A stretch of 64,000 bases of DNA from Carallia brachiata (GCA_021464245.1 JADCRB010000028.1:6947612-7011611); one strand, 5' to 3'. Positions 48,527-61,094 are shown, numbered from the stretch's first letter. The notes: generated from the letters alone by a model not told the origin. Numbers and translations are program-made.

Positions 48527-51410
48527 CATTTCATTAAATAAGGGCATCGAAGTATCACTTGCTGATTCAATTTCCATGACAGGTGGATCCATTGCAGATT
48601 GCTTTTGTCTTGAACTAGACGCGTTTGCGGATGCGGGAGACAGTTTCTCTTTCGAACAAAAGCTTCGGAGCAGTGGCAGTCGTAACTTCAAGGAGTATAA
48701 TTGAGTGAACTCCACCACTTCATTTTTGTCATCTTCTTCTTCTCTTGTTCATTTTCATAAGCAAATAACACTTCCATATCACTGCAGTCCATTATTTCCA
48801 TTTCTCCAAGTTGTTGAAGGTTTCTTCGAACCATGGAAAACGGGAAGAGATTCTTCAATTTGTTGCAGCTTCTGACTTTTAGGATTCTTAGTCTGCAGAA
48901 GTCCCCTACCAAAAGTTTTCCCAGGGAAATCTTGTCCAGGTTCACCAGATTGTGCAGAGTCAACGACTCTAGGGCGGGAAATGCATCACAAGAAACCCAC
49001 CTTTTTGAGTCAATGATATATCGAATCTCTCCATTGTTTTGGACATAGAGATGCTTTAATTGCGGAAATCCTTCACTGTGTAGATCATACAGCACGTTGG
49101 TGATTCCCTTCACTTCATCCAAATAAAGATCTTCTGCGTCCTTCAATAAGGTCTTCAACCCATGCTTGGAGTGAATGCTTGTATCCAGCTTCAGCTTTAA
49201 CGTTCTTGAAGTTTGATATTTGCCACCCCAGTCCCACACATCACCAATGAGTATCTTGTATCTTTCTAACTTTTTGGAAGACAGCCTCTTTGGTAGTTTC
49301 TTGGCATCTGGCACATGAATCTCCAAATTTGTTAGTGACAAGTGCTCCAACTCAGATAGACTTGCATTACTTTGATTGTTGAGCCGTTTGACCCCCCAAT
49401 TAACGAAGCTGTCGCCCATGAGCAGTTCTTCTAACTTTGATAGTTGCGACAAGACATTTTCGGGAATGAATTTGAGTTTGGAACAATTGCTCAAATCTAG
49501 CAACTTTAATTGAGTCAATTGTGCTAGATCTCTTGGCAACTCAACAATTTCAGAGCCCCAGAGGCTAAGGATTTCTAGATTCTTCAGTTGCATAATGACA
49601 GAAATGTCGTGCAATGTACAAGAGTCCAAACACAAGCTATGAAGGCTTGATAGGGAGCCCAGTGATAAAGGCAGAGATGAGAAACGCATCCTTGTGAAAT
49701 CTAGCACTTGGAGCTTCGTTATCCCTTCGAAAAATGAATCGGGGATCTTCAAGGAGAGATCTTTTGCATTTAAGTGAAAGAACTCTACTGCTGGGCATTG
49801 CGACTTCAGAGAGAGCATAGAAACATCACAGTTTTCCAGATAAATTTTTGTACAACTTGTAATATCCATTCTTTGTAATTCCTCAAACGAAGCACCGACC
49901 TTCTTGAACAGACGTTGAGTTCTAGTTGCAATTGAGGCAGCAACATCTTGAACTACATCATGGATTTTGACACGCCCATCCATTTCGCTCTCTGACAACA
50001 AGCATGAGGCTTTTAGGTCTCCAATCAACTTATGGACTCTAATTCTAGCATCTTCCATTGTATGTATGTGTTTAAGTAGACCCAATCCCATACTGTACGT
50101 CAACAAGTCCATGATCGAAATATTAGAATACGTAAATAGACCACAGAGCAAGAAAATTGACTTAGCTTCTTCATCAGGCAAATGATCATAACTCAACTTA
50201 AGACCAGAGTAGACTTCCTCACCCTTGGATGTAGACAGTCGGTATAAAGCATCCTTCCATATTTCCAACTCTTTATTCTTCAAAGCACTTGCCACAGTGA
50301 CAAGTAAAAGAGGGAATCCTGCACACTTCTCGGCCACTTCCATTGCTACAGATTGCAGTTCTGGAATTTTGAGGCCACCCACCATCCTTTCAAATAGAGT
50401 CCATGACTCCTCTGTTGGTAAAACGTCAAGCATGAACCCTCTCTGCACTGCCATATCAGAGGTTAACAGATCCCGATTTCTCGAGGTTATTAATAGTTTG
50501 CATACCTTCTGATAATTTTTTCTTTGTTCAACTTCAGGCATGGAGTCAGTTCTCATGCTACTGGCCCATTGCTCATTCTACCGGAATTCCCAATTTTTCC
50601 AAATCAATTTTTTCCCAAAGATTGTCCAAAATTATAAGGACTTTTTTCTCTTTCATCAACCTATGATGAAGTCGACTTGCCCTTCCATCCACAGTCTCCT
50701 CCTCGAATATCAAGCCTAGGAAGTCTGCAATACTCCCTTGGATCTCTTTGAGATCAGGTTTTTGAGATACAGTTGCCATGGCCACAACATCGAACAAGTT
50801 CCCCTCAATCGCTTGCTTGTGGACCTCCCTTGCCAGAGTGGTCTTACCCGTTCCGCCCAAGCCGTAGACACCTATTAGGTAGATATTGGGATCTGATAGA
50901 GCATCCATAACATCTTTGAAAATGGAAGCTCTCGAAGGCAAGCCCTCAAAACCATAAGCGGATGAAGAAACTATCTGCTGCAGAGGGGCACGGTAGGATA
51001 TTTGACTTGGATCAAATTTGCCTTCGTTCTCCAGAGCTTGAATAGCCAAAGCTTCCTTGGTCGCTTTCCTGCCAAGCTGATGGCGGGTCTTAAGGTTGGG
51101 ACACCCCCCAGCAAAGCAATTCTTCTTTGCCTCGTCTTCTCCGCGTTGGGTGAGCTCCCCAGCCTCTTTAATTTTATTCTCCGAATCATTCAGCCACTTT
51201 TCGACGGTAGGCTGGATCTCGTCCCCTCTTCTTTTGGCTGCATGAACAGAGTTCTGCAAACTCTCTCTGGTAGCAGCCAGCTTCTCAACCTGATTCTTGA
51301 GCTCAGCAACCTTCCTTGCGTAGCAAAAAGCATACCGGCATGTCGTATAAGAGGGCCGACAGTGTACTCAGAACGGTGGGAACTAAATTAAGAATGATTT
51401 CCAAAGCCAT
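48527..51410 (-). pseudogene. NLR2 exon 1: CC-NBS-LRR head with four frameshifts
   Basis: Starts MALEIILNLVPTVL at 51410, parallel to NLR1. It holds the P-loop GLGGTGKTT, kinase-2 VLIILDNLWEKIDL, RNBS-B CKLLITSRN, RNBS-D IFLLCGLF, VKIHDVVQ and LRRs. Relative to NLR1 there are single-base losses near 51371 and 51341, a two-base loss near 50571 just after the kinase-2 block, and a shift near 48740. It retains the LRR segment that NLR1 lost (QQLGEMEIMDCSDMEVLFAY). The splice donor after codon Met at 48527 matches that of NLR1. Confidence 0.9.
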
Positions 51411-51990
51411 TTGTAAAATATTCGAAAACGGGAAATATGTCAACAAGACGGGATATGCAATGGGAATCGTTGAACAAATGCAGAGAAGGAGAAGGGAAGA
51501 CACTGACGGCAAAGGAAAGCAGACAAGTAGGAAAGTAAGGAAATACGATTGAAAGGCGTCTTAAAGAGTAGCGAAATGGAAGAAAGTTGATGAACAGAGA
51601 GAGGAAGAAATGAAGAAGAAATAAGTTAGCAACGTGTTTGTTTGGTGGTTGTAAGTGAAGTAACAGGAACGGGTTTAATGGTAATTGGTAATTAAAGGGA
51701 CAGCGAAATGAGAAAAGAGAGCAGGCAAAGCAAAGAAAGAGTAGCAGCCGTTTATACTATGGTATTTGGATGTCCAAAGTGGCTGGGGCAGAGAAACAAA
51801 TTGTCCTGGAGGGATCTGAAGAAATTTGCACAGATTAGCAGATGATGATTATGAGCAATGGGGATTCGGAAGTGAAGTCTGCAATGAAGTATGCAAAAAA
51901 AGGTTTTTGTGTGATGACTGATGTGAAGAAAGAGAGCTGGCTGTACTTAATGCCATCATGTGCACTTAGAAGCCAACTTTTTCCAATATT
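51411..51990 (-). promoter_or_regulatory. NLR2 5' flank and putative promoter
   Basis: 51430-51600 aligns with the NLR1 flank at 4556-4740, and 51780-51960 aligns with 4880-5090 and 6400-6600. No TATA box or transcription start could be fixed. Small plus-strand frames here are not conserved. Confidence 0.5.
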
Positions 51991-54900
51991 TTATGGACTA
52001 AACAGTGATGGGAGAAAAACGTTTAAACAAATACTTGGGAAAGACTTTATTTATATTATTTAATAAAATATTTATTAATTTTATTCTTATTTTTTATGAA
52101 TAAAATTAATTTATAATTTAATATTATTTTAATTTTTTTTATTTAAATATATCTCACCTATTATATAATATAAAATTATAAATATATTATATTCCCTTAA
52201 AAATAAAGTTAAAATATAAATTCCTAATTTAATAAAAGCTGACGAGCGTCAAAACAGATGCTAACCGACCAAATAGCTAAGGACCAAAATACGACAAAGG
52301 AGAGCAAGCATGATACCTGTGAGAAAGTATGGAATAATAATAATAATAATATAAGTAACTATAAGATCTAAGAATCAATTTATATGACATTATTTTAAAT
52401 CTCACCGTAGATAAAAAATAATATGCAGGTTCTAGATATTAACATAGTCATAAACATTACATTCTAGGCAAATCTACGTATTTTAATGAAATTGCTAATC
52501 CTAACATTTTATTTTATAAAACATGACAAGGCAATTGGATTCTCTTGCAATTGCTTTAAAAAAATTTTTGTGAACCTAAATAAAAATTTTTTTAAAAAAA
52601 TTAATCATATAAAATTAATTTTACAAATTTTATCCATTCTAAATAAGTTACATAAGATGACAAAAAAAGATATATCTCAAGAATCACCAAATTGATTAAC
52701 CTTTTTAAAACCAAACTAATTCATCAAAGTTTCATTTTCACAAATCACCAATACAACGTGGGTGGAAGCATAAGTTTTTAATTTCTTTATTTAGGCACCA
52801 GTGCTTTCAGCTTGAATCATTGCTGAGCAAACAATGAATTATTCAACTTTGTTCTACTATCGCTCAGTTTAATATTAGGTCCTAAGCTTTAAATTACTGT
52901 ATACTTCCATTTCATGTGCGCTACCCACTTAATGGGCTCCACTCGAGACAAAAGCATTAACTATATATATATATGAGAAATTTTGGAGAGAGAACCAACG
53001 AATAATGAAATGTTACGAGAAAAAACCAGGAAGCCCATGGCTGGCCGGCAGCAACTTAAGTATTATGGGTTCCCACCAACCAAACCAATAAAAAATAACA
53101 ATAATAATAAGAAGCATGGTTGGGAGCTTAGAATTCTGAAAAAGAAACCATGGAGTGCATAATTTTATTGAAATGTACACGTAAGCACGAAATTTTATAA
53201 ATTATTAAATTTAAATTTAAAAATAAATAAATATTAAATATATTATTTGTCTATTTGTATCTCGTTAAAAATAAGTTACATGTTGATATTTAAAAAAAAA
53301 AAGATTTCATAAGTATTTGTTCTTAAAGAATGAAGATATTTTTTTTTCAAAAATCTTCACTCTACAAGTAACTTGACATATTTTTATTCTGTCCCAATAG
53401 AGCCAACAAATTTATTTAAGTTCTTTTCTCTTTTTCTTTAACATTTTATTCGTTTTAATAAGGTGGATCAGGTGTCTACTACCCAGAAAATAATTGTTAA
53501 ATTCCTTTTCTTCCTAATTCCAAGCCGTCGGCCGGCTAGGCTACGAACTCAAGAAGATGCCCACCATGCTGCTCATTTATTTTCTTTTTCGGATTTGCTG
53601 GGTTAAAAAATCAATAAAAATTTAATTTGACATGCTATAATTTAGTTCCGATAATGATTGACACTATACACATTAAGATGTGACAAACAAGCATTCTAAC
53701 ATTTCAATATGGTAACAATTAGCCACTTTCGTTAAAGAGTATATGTGTGTGTCTTTTTTTTTAATAATTTCCCTGGGTTTAACCAAATTTAAGGACCAAA
53801 ACATATGACATCGTAAGAAATAAAAAACCAATTTTAACGTAAAAAAAAAAATAGAAATATGATTTAAAGAACTTTTCTCACATCAGTGCTGAGCAACGAA
53901 AATGAAATGATTTCATTAACCAATGGACAATTCTGCTCACAATACATTTTTTTTTTGTTGGTATTATTCTATAATTAGTTATAAAGTTGATCCACTGGTT
54001 TGCTTAAATCATTGCCGAGCAAACCAATGAAGTATTGAACTTTAATTTTATCCCCGCCTAAATTATTTAAGTTGTCGTGATAGAACTTTAAATTATAATA
54101 TACTTCGTGCATTGTTACTTGCAATGACAAATTTTGTCGGCCTGATGAATAAAGAAAGAAATGTTACAAGAAATGGTGAGTCATGGTCAGCGCAGCAGCT
54201 ACACCTAGTGGCGAGTGCTTGCTTGGATCGAGAGGTTTGACTGTCGGGAAGAGGATTTTAGGGCGTCAGGGGCAGAGGAATTAATTTTTTTTTGGATACT
54301 ATTATAAGTCCGGATAAATTTAATAAAAAAAATTAATTTATAATCACGTATATTCATTTTATAATTTTATTAATTATAAGAGTAATGAAAAAAAAATTAT
54401 TATCCTTTTTCACTATACAATGAATCCATAAAATTATGAAAGACTTTCAGACTGTTATATTACAAAAATTCTTTTGATAATTTATTTTCAACAACTACTT
54501 TTTTCTTTTTTTTTTTTTTTTTAAGGCCACGCCACAAAACCAATCCCCACTTTTGGAGAAAGGCGGTTGGCCCTTTGCTAGCCTCTTGTTTTTTTTTTTT
54601 TTTTAATACTTTATAATAAACCTAATGTCTCTGTTTTATTTTTTATTTTCATTTTTAATATAAAATTAATTATAATACATATGTTTTTACTTTTATATGA
54701 TCAACAAATTTGTAGTTTCCTTCTTCGCATTATTTTTCCTAAACACAGAGGATAAGAAAAAATTTTATTCCTAATTTTCTTCTCTGTCCTCTCCTCCTAC
54801 TTGTTTCTTTTTTATCTTTGAGAGCTGGCACCCAAAGACAATTGGAATTTGGGAGACAGGAGATAAGAGACAAGACTAAAATTTGAACTTTAATATTGTG

Positions 54901-55147
54901 GTTAGAAGTCATTGCCTTTGCGGCTAGCTTTTACCTCTCCTACCCTTTTTTTTTTTTTCTTCCAAAGAATACCTTTGTCGCCTAATTTTATCATCAATCA
55001 CGCTCCTCCTCTTCCTTACATTCTACTCAAATCTAATACGTTGAGCTTTGTCAAACTACTCAAAAACAGATCTCCTAACAACCAAAGCAAACAGGTAAGT
55101 TAGAAAATCATAGCTAAACTGTGGACCACTATAAATAACTAAAGTTC
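51991..55147. other. AT-rich intergenic sequence with dispersed paralogous blocks
   Basis: No gene recognised. 52440-52960 is paralogous to 60780-61210 (shared CTAATCCTAACAT, ATCACCAAATTGATTAA-like and GGCACYAGTGCT landmarks), and 53990-54140 repeats the GAGCAAACCAATGAA block again. Short frames at 52486 and 54912 are AT- or T-rich and unsupported. Confidence 0.5.
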
Positions 55148-55160
55148 ATATCCTTCTGTT

Positions 55161-55351
55161 TTACCAACGACTGTTGGTTCAAGTGGTAAGAGACTTAACA
55201 CCCCTTAAATAAAGTCTCGAGTTCGAGTATTGTAAATGAAAAAAATAGTGTTAGGAGAGCCGTCCCCAATATAAGCATGACAGTACTCGAACCGGATTAA
55301 TTAGGGGACCAATGAGACTTTCCAGATATCGGGGAAGACGAAAAAAAAAAT
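55161..55351 (+). mobile_element. tRNA-derived SINE with 13-bp target duplication
   Basis: 191 bp ending in an A-run, flanked by perfect copies of ATATCCTTCTGTT (55148-55160 and 55352-55364). A polymerase III A-box-like TGGTTCAAGTGG lies at 55175-55186 and a B-box-like GAGTTCGAGTAT at 55219-55230, the spacing found in tRNA-derived plant SINEs. The paralogous site near 57575 has the target sequence once and no insert. Confidence 0.85.
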
Positions 55352-55572
55352 ATATCCTTCTGTTCAAAGAAGGCGGACATGGAAATATTCAACGCAAATT
55401 AATGTAAGTATGGTTTTAAAAAGACTCAGGAAAAGGAATTCGCGGTCATATATATATATATATATATATATAAGAACTCTACGGTTCAAATTCAAAAATT
55501 ATTTAAAAAAAACTAAGACTTTATTGTTTAAATTTAAAAATAATAAAAGAAAGACTTGGAAGAGTTTTTTTT

Positions 55573-56218
55573 GGTATAAAGGTCAATTTTAACTAAAATT
55601 TATAACGGTTTGTTATTTTTATTTATTACGTTTTTTTATGAAAATTGGTACAAAAAGTTTTCTTCGTTATACAATTATACCTACCTATTAATTTTTTTAC
55701 CAATTATACTGATGTAACAATTAATAAAATGTCACGTCAGTAAAGTTGTATTCAATTAACTATCACATCATTTTAAGTTGATGACGTGACATATATCTTT
55801 TCCTGATTTTTCAAAAATTTTAAAATTTTTTTTAAAATATGTTGATATTTAATTAAAAATAAACTTAACATTTTTAATGCTTACCATCATAATATCATAT
55901 TTCATAAAATTTTCCCTTTAACATACTTTAAATTGGGTTCCGTTAATTAAAAAATTAACATACTTTAAAAATCTCTTTTTAGATTTTTAAAAAACAAAAA
56001 AATGTCGAGATATCAACTTAGGATGATGTGGCAACCTATTGAATACAATTTTGTTGACATGACATTCTATTAGTTGTTACATTAGTATAATTAATAAAAA
56101 ATTAACAACTGAGTATAATTATGTAACAAAAAAAAAATTTTGTACCAATTTTTACAACAAAAAAAAAAGGTAAAAATCAACAAATCACTATAAATTTTGA
56201 GTAAAATTGATGTTTATA
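55573..56218. mobile_element. Foldback MITE with ~220-bp inverted arms
   Basis: 55573-55800 pairs with the inverse of 55990-56218 along nearly its whole length; both arms carry AAAATTGGTACAAAA and GTATTCAAT in mirrored positions. Flanks G plus T8 (55564-55572) and G plus T8 (56219-56227) give a possible 9-bp duplication, though of low complexity. Mutator-like by structure; non-coding. Confidence 0.75.
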
Positions 56219-56311
56219 GTTTTTTTTTAATAAAAACTTCTAAAGAGAGACTTGTAAAAAAAACTTTATTGTCAAATCACTGAAAAACAGATTGCCCAGC
56301 AACCAAAGCAA

Positions 56312-57507
56312 GGTATGCACGTTGAATATGTTGGTTTTGTTATCGCCCAAGAGAGGGGGTAAATTGAACATTTTTGGATTCTGGTCACAATTCACTTAAT
56401 TTCAACTCTAAAGAGTTAGTTGAAATAATAAATGATAATTAAATAACATAAATGCAACAAAAATAAAAAAGAGATAGAGAGAGAAGAGATTGTACTACGA
56501 TTTATAACAGTTAGACTCTAACTGTGAATTTACGTCTACTCCTCATGGACTCTTCCTTGAGAATTTAATCAACTAACACTTTATTCTTTTGATGGGCAAG
56601 AACAGCCATTTACAATCTCTTTGAACACACAATCAACAAGTTTTTGTGAAACTTTTAATCACAAGTACTCTTTTCACTTAGCACTAGAGTTTAAGTTCTC
56701 ATTTTCATTTTCTCTTTCTTTTTCACACAACTTTACAAGAATTTCTCATGATGTTCTCTATCAAAATTGATGTGTAATAAAGGAGTTCTCTAACCCTTTT
56801 ATAGACTGATAGTCTGTAACTAGTCATTAGTCCTTAATTTTTTTTGAAAACGTGTGGTTCTTTCTCAAAATGAAAAGTCAAATCTCTATCTGCTGAAATA
56901 TTGGTTGACCGACCCGAACTTACGGTAACTCTGGACTCCTATCTTTTAGTTGCATTGGCCTACTACAGACCTCGTTTGGCTGACTGATCAAAACTTTCTA
57001 TAACTTCTCTCTCTCTCTCTTTTTTTTTTTTTTTTGCTTCCTTCCCATGCAACTCACCAAAGTGACACACAAGTTGATCGGTCTGGACTTTCTGTAACTT
57101 TGCACACTTTCTTCTCTGATCATCCAATCGACCACAGAACCTATTAGGTCAACCAGTTTGATTTCGTTATATCTTTCAACTTTTAGAAATTTCCTTCTTT
57201 TACGATAATCGCTTGAGATTATATTCAATGCCTTTCTAAAATGAGTGAGATCTGACAAATACTATAACTGCTTGTCATTCATTTCTTATTATAATAGAAT
57301 GTAATCACAATGATATATTGTCATGCAAACTCGTTCAATCAATTAATTAATTGATCAACTAAATATAAAAATGTTCGGTCAAAAAAAATAAAAATAAAAA
57401 TGTAATCATCATAAATAGTCATCAATCAAGAATAAGGATCAAATATCAAAATTAATACTTAATAGATAACAGAAAATTTTCAAATTGTTTAATTGATTTC
57501 CTTAACT
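56312..57507. mobile_element. ~1.2 kb insertion, class unknown
   Basis: The flanks CCAGCAACCAAAGCAA and GGGTAGATTAGAAAATCATA are joined in the related copy near 55080-55110, so about 1.2 kb has been inserted here. The insert starts near a CCCAAGAGAGGGGGTAAATT motif of a kind often seen at plant repeat ends. It contains a CT-rich run near 57005-57035. No terminal repeats or protein domains identified. Confidence 0.45.
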
Positions 57508-59792
57508 GTGTGAACGGGTAGATTAGAAAATCATAGCTAAATTGTAGACAGTGATAAATAACTCAAGTTCATATACTTCTGTTCAAAAAAGGCTGCCATG
57601 AAAATATTCAAGTCAAATTAATCTACGTATGGTTTCAAAAAGACTCGGAAAAGGAATTCGTGGTCTAATCTCAATTATACTTTATAACAAAAAAAAACTT
57701 TATCGCTCAAATCTAAATATTAAAAAAAAAGATTGGAAAAAGACTTTATTGTTCAAATTGAAAAATATTTAAAAAAATGACTTGAAAGAGTTTATTGTTT
57801 GTTTAAATCAAAAGAGCCGTCAAATAATGAGTATGAAACTTAAAACATATTAAAAATTTAAGATAAAAGTAGGAGAAGTTTAAAATTATTATAAAGCATG
57901 TTTATAAACTGGTTTATTTTCAATATGTGACATTTTAACTCTTTAAAATGTCCTTTTGACATGTGTTAGGTTTAATTAGCACGTGGAATAAGAAAATTAA
58001 ACTGAAATGGAACAAACTCATAAAAATGTGTCAAATTAATAAATGTAGAAAAAAGAGATAAGCCAAGTTATCATTAAAAAAAAAATATAATATCATATCA
58101 AATAATAACTATGAATTTCAAAATCTACCAAAAGTTTAAAGTAAAAATACGAAAAATTTAAAATTATTATAAATCATATTACAAACTTGTTTATTTTACA
58201 TTTTAACTCTTTAATAAGAGCAAAGGTTGTGCCCCAAATAAAATATCCGGACACTTTTAGAACGTGCAACCACTAATATTTTTAATGTAAACAAAAATTA
58301 TAAAAGTAAATTTTAAAATTAAATAAATATTATTTTAAAATTTAAAGTGTAAATTTTACATAATATACGTTAAAATAAACTTTTTTTTTCTCCTAAAAAT
58401 TCAAGTTGTATTTTTTTAATAGTGTCCGGACAAATTCTGGACGCCACTAGTTCGGTCCACTAACTTTAGTGAAATCAAAAATTTTAAAGACTTGTCAAAA
58501 GACTTTAGTATTTAAATCTAAAAGATCCCGTTGGAAAGGACACAGAAAAAAGAGACTGTAGCTTACGGCCCTGCAATGAAAGAAAGCATGAAATCAATGA
58601 GAAACAATGGCGAAATGAAATCAGCATAAAAAAAAATCAAAATGACTAATGTGCATTTAAAAATTGACAAAAAAAAAAAAACTTGGACCTTCAATTGTGT
58701 CAATGTTATCCTAAGGCCTTTGTTTATTATAATGATCGTATGAACGAAGAGAAATAAACAAAGGAAGAGGATCATACAAAGCTTAGCCCTCAGAATCATT
58801 TATCTCTTCTTTAACAATAGATTATCATCTCTATTATAAATTAAAAAATAAAAAGAGATAAAAAAATAATCGAAGGAAAGGAGAAAGAGAGAGAGGGAGA
58901 GAGACGACCTACCCAATTGTTGTCCAATAAATCGTGAAATGGTACCTCCATTAGGCTGGGGGAACATTTTAAGGAATGCTAAACTTTTGAGAATTTTTAT
59001 AATTAAAATTTAAATCTTTTTATGTTTTTAAATGACTTTTAAATCTTTAATTTTTATTTCATATAAATCCATTTTTTAAATAGGAATTGGTCAAATTGTT
59101 AGAAACATAATTTGATTTAAAAGAGACAGTGTGAAGATTACTCAAATACAAACTTAAAATATAGTCATATAGAATTACATCTAAATACATATTTCGCCTT
59201 TTGTTTATCATTCTCTTTCTATATATAAAACACAAATCCACATGAATTTGGGAAAAAATTTAGAGCTTTTGGGTTTGATATGCAAGAGAAATGAGAAAAT
59301 TTTAACAAGAAACGCACGTTGACATGTTTTAAGGCGCATTTGGGTGTTTTTTTTATATTGTTTCCATTAAGTCAAATGATCTATTTAATGATTTGAAAAA
59401 TTATTTTCCAAAAAAAGATTTGTATGGAAACTTTTGTGTCCGGATCATTTTTTTCACCATAACAATTTTGTTGTCTTGAAAATCCACTTTCAATATAGTC
59501 TCATATACCTAACTAATACAAGACAAGCCAACAAACCATTGTAATCTAGGCATATGTTTCGAGTGCAATTTAAATCTTTTTGGTATATTTATTACAATTC
59601 AAAAACCTTAAATGATTTCATTCCTTTTATTCCGTAAGTCATTTTTATTTACAACTTGCAACTCTATCCAATTTTCTTTATTTTGCAGACCCAGCTTATA
59701 AAGAAATTATATTTCATAAGTGATGAGGAGTTCACCAGAAGTTAATTGAGCTTAGAGTAGGGCTTTGACCTGCAAGAGAATGAAGAGCTAAG
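57508..59792. repeat. Distal NLR2 flank, paralogous to 10.0-11.34 kb
   Basis: Shares ordered blocks with the NLR1 side and with 55090-55450: AAAATCATAGCTAAA, AAAAAGACTCGGAAAAGGAA, and GAAAGAAAGCATGAAA near 58580. No gene seen; a 78-codon frame at 58563 is hydrophobic by AT bias. Marks the outer limit of the NLR-plus-flank duplication on this side. Confidence 0.65.
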
Positions 59793-60297
59793 GGGATATG
59801 CATTTATTTAGTCTTAAACTTTTAAGTTTTTTTTTCATTTAAGTTTTAAACCTTTTTGAGATTTCATTTCAGTTCTAAACCTTTTGATTTTGCTCCAAAT
59901 CAGTCCTTCCGTTAGTCAAACAGTTAAAAATTACTGTTGACTAACGGAAATTTTTTTAAAAAGGTAAAATATATTATTTAATTTTTTTTGTTATCAAATG
60001 TTTGTATTTTACTCTCAAATAGTGACATGTAAGTTGAGATTTTGAGTTTTTTTATTTTATTTTTATTTTTTTTAAGATTACACAATGTATTTCTGTTAAC
60101 TGGTGAATTAAAATAGTGTATTTTGCCTTTTTAAAAAAATTTCCGTTAGTCAACAATAATTTTTAAAGGTTTGACTAACGGAAGGACTGATTTGGAGCAA
60201 AGTCAAAAGGTTTAGGACCGAAATAAAATCTCAAAAAAGTTTAGAACTTAAATGAAAAAAAATTTAAAAATTTAGGACTAAATAAATGTATATCCCA
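59793..60297. mobile_element. Foldback MITE with ~190-bp near-perfect inverted arms
   Basis: The left arm begins GGGATATGCATTTATTTAGTC and the inverted right arm GGGATATACATTTATTTAGTC; both contain CAAATCAGTCCTTCCGTTAG and the GACTAACGGAA block. Flanks AGCTAAG on both sides (59786-59792 and 60298-60304) suggest an 8-9 bp duplication. The arms are so alike that a transcript would fold into a long hairpin. Non-coding. Confidence 0.85.
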
Positions 60298-60414
60298 AGC
60301 TAAGGGGGTGTACTACAAAACTCGCATTTGGGCTTCAATCATGTCATTGTTTTTTTTTTTTTTTTTCTTCACTTGTGTCATTATAAAAAATAAAAAAAAT
60401 AAATAAAGTTACAA

Positions 60415-60560
60415 AGGAAGACTTAGTAATAGTTAAGTGGTTAGCATCAGTACTCTTTAATTGAAAATTTTGATATTCGAATATCAGTCTTTTTTTTATC
60501 TCTGATTTTTCAGGTCTACTAATTCAAAGCACAAACAAAAAAAAAAAACATAAATAAATA
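60415..60560 (+). mobile_element. Possible old SINE remnant
   Basis: TAGTTAAGTGGTTAG near 60427 resembles an A box and GATATTCGAATATC near 60472 a B box; the block ends in an A-run near 60535-60550. It is bordered by diverged copies of AAGTTACAAAGGAAGACTT (60399 and about 60569), which may be an old target duplication. Confidence 0.4.
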
Positions 60561-61094
60561 AATAATGAAGTTGTAAAGAAAGACTCGAAGACACGGTGCT
60601 TCACTCGTGCCATTATTATCCCTATAGTCTTCATTTCTTTATCATAGGAATTTGCATATAATTTTTGTGTTATTGTGAATTTGGTATAGATTCTAAAATG
60701 GTTATTGTGAATTTGGTATAGATTCTAAAATGAACTCTTTTATTTAATATAAACTTTAAATACTGTGCAATTCCTACATTATCTAGCGATAATTACTAAT
60801 CCTAACATCTTATTCTATTTTCTAAAATATGATAATTTAATTGAATTCTTTTGCTTTAAAATGTGTGAAAATAAAGAAATAATAGAAAATTTAAATCACT
60901 TTAAATTCGATTTTACTAAGTATAACAATTCTAAATAAGTTGTACAAGATGAAAATATATGTGCCTTGAGGATCGCCAAATTGATTAAATTTCAAACTAA
61001 ATTAAATCACTAATATTTCGTCTTCACCCACTTGTATAACATGGAAACGTAAGTTCTCAATTTTTTTTTTTTTTTTTAGGCACTAGTGCTGTTG

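Larger units (their letters stand above)
33146..51410 (-). pseudogene. NLR2: CC-NBS-LRR gene with a modular array of LRR exons
   Basis: One minus-strand gene model of twelve exons: exon 1 (CC-NBS and proximal LRR) followed by LRR exons in the order A1 B1 C1 D1 A2 B2 C2 D2 A3 B3 C3. Each class shares its own opening motif and AG/GT borders, and readable internal exons begin and end in phase 0. Modules 1 and 2 are closer to each other than to module 3. Intact it would be about 3,400-3,500 residues, very large for an NLR. Frameshifts in exon 1 and in most LRR exons mean it is a decaying gene or a true gene with assembly indels. It could also be one receptor plus adjacent exon debris, but uniform exon order and orientation favour one gene. 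Confidence 0.75.
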
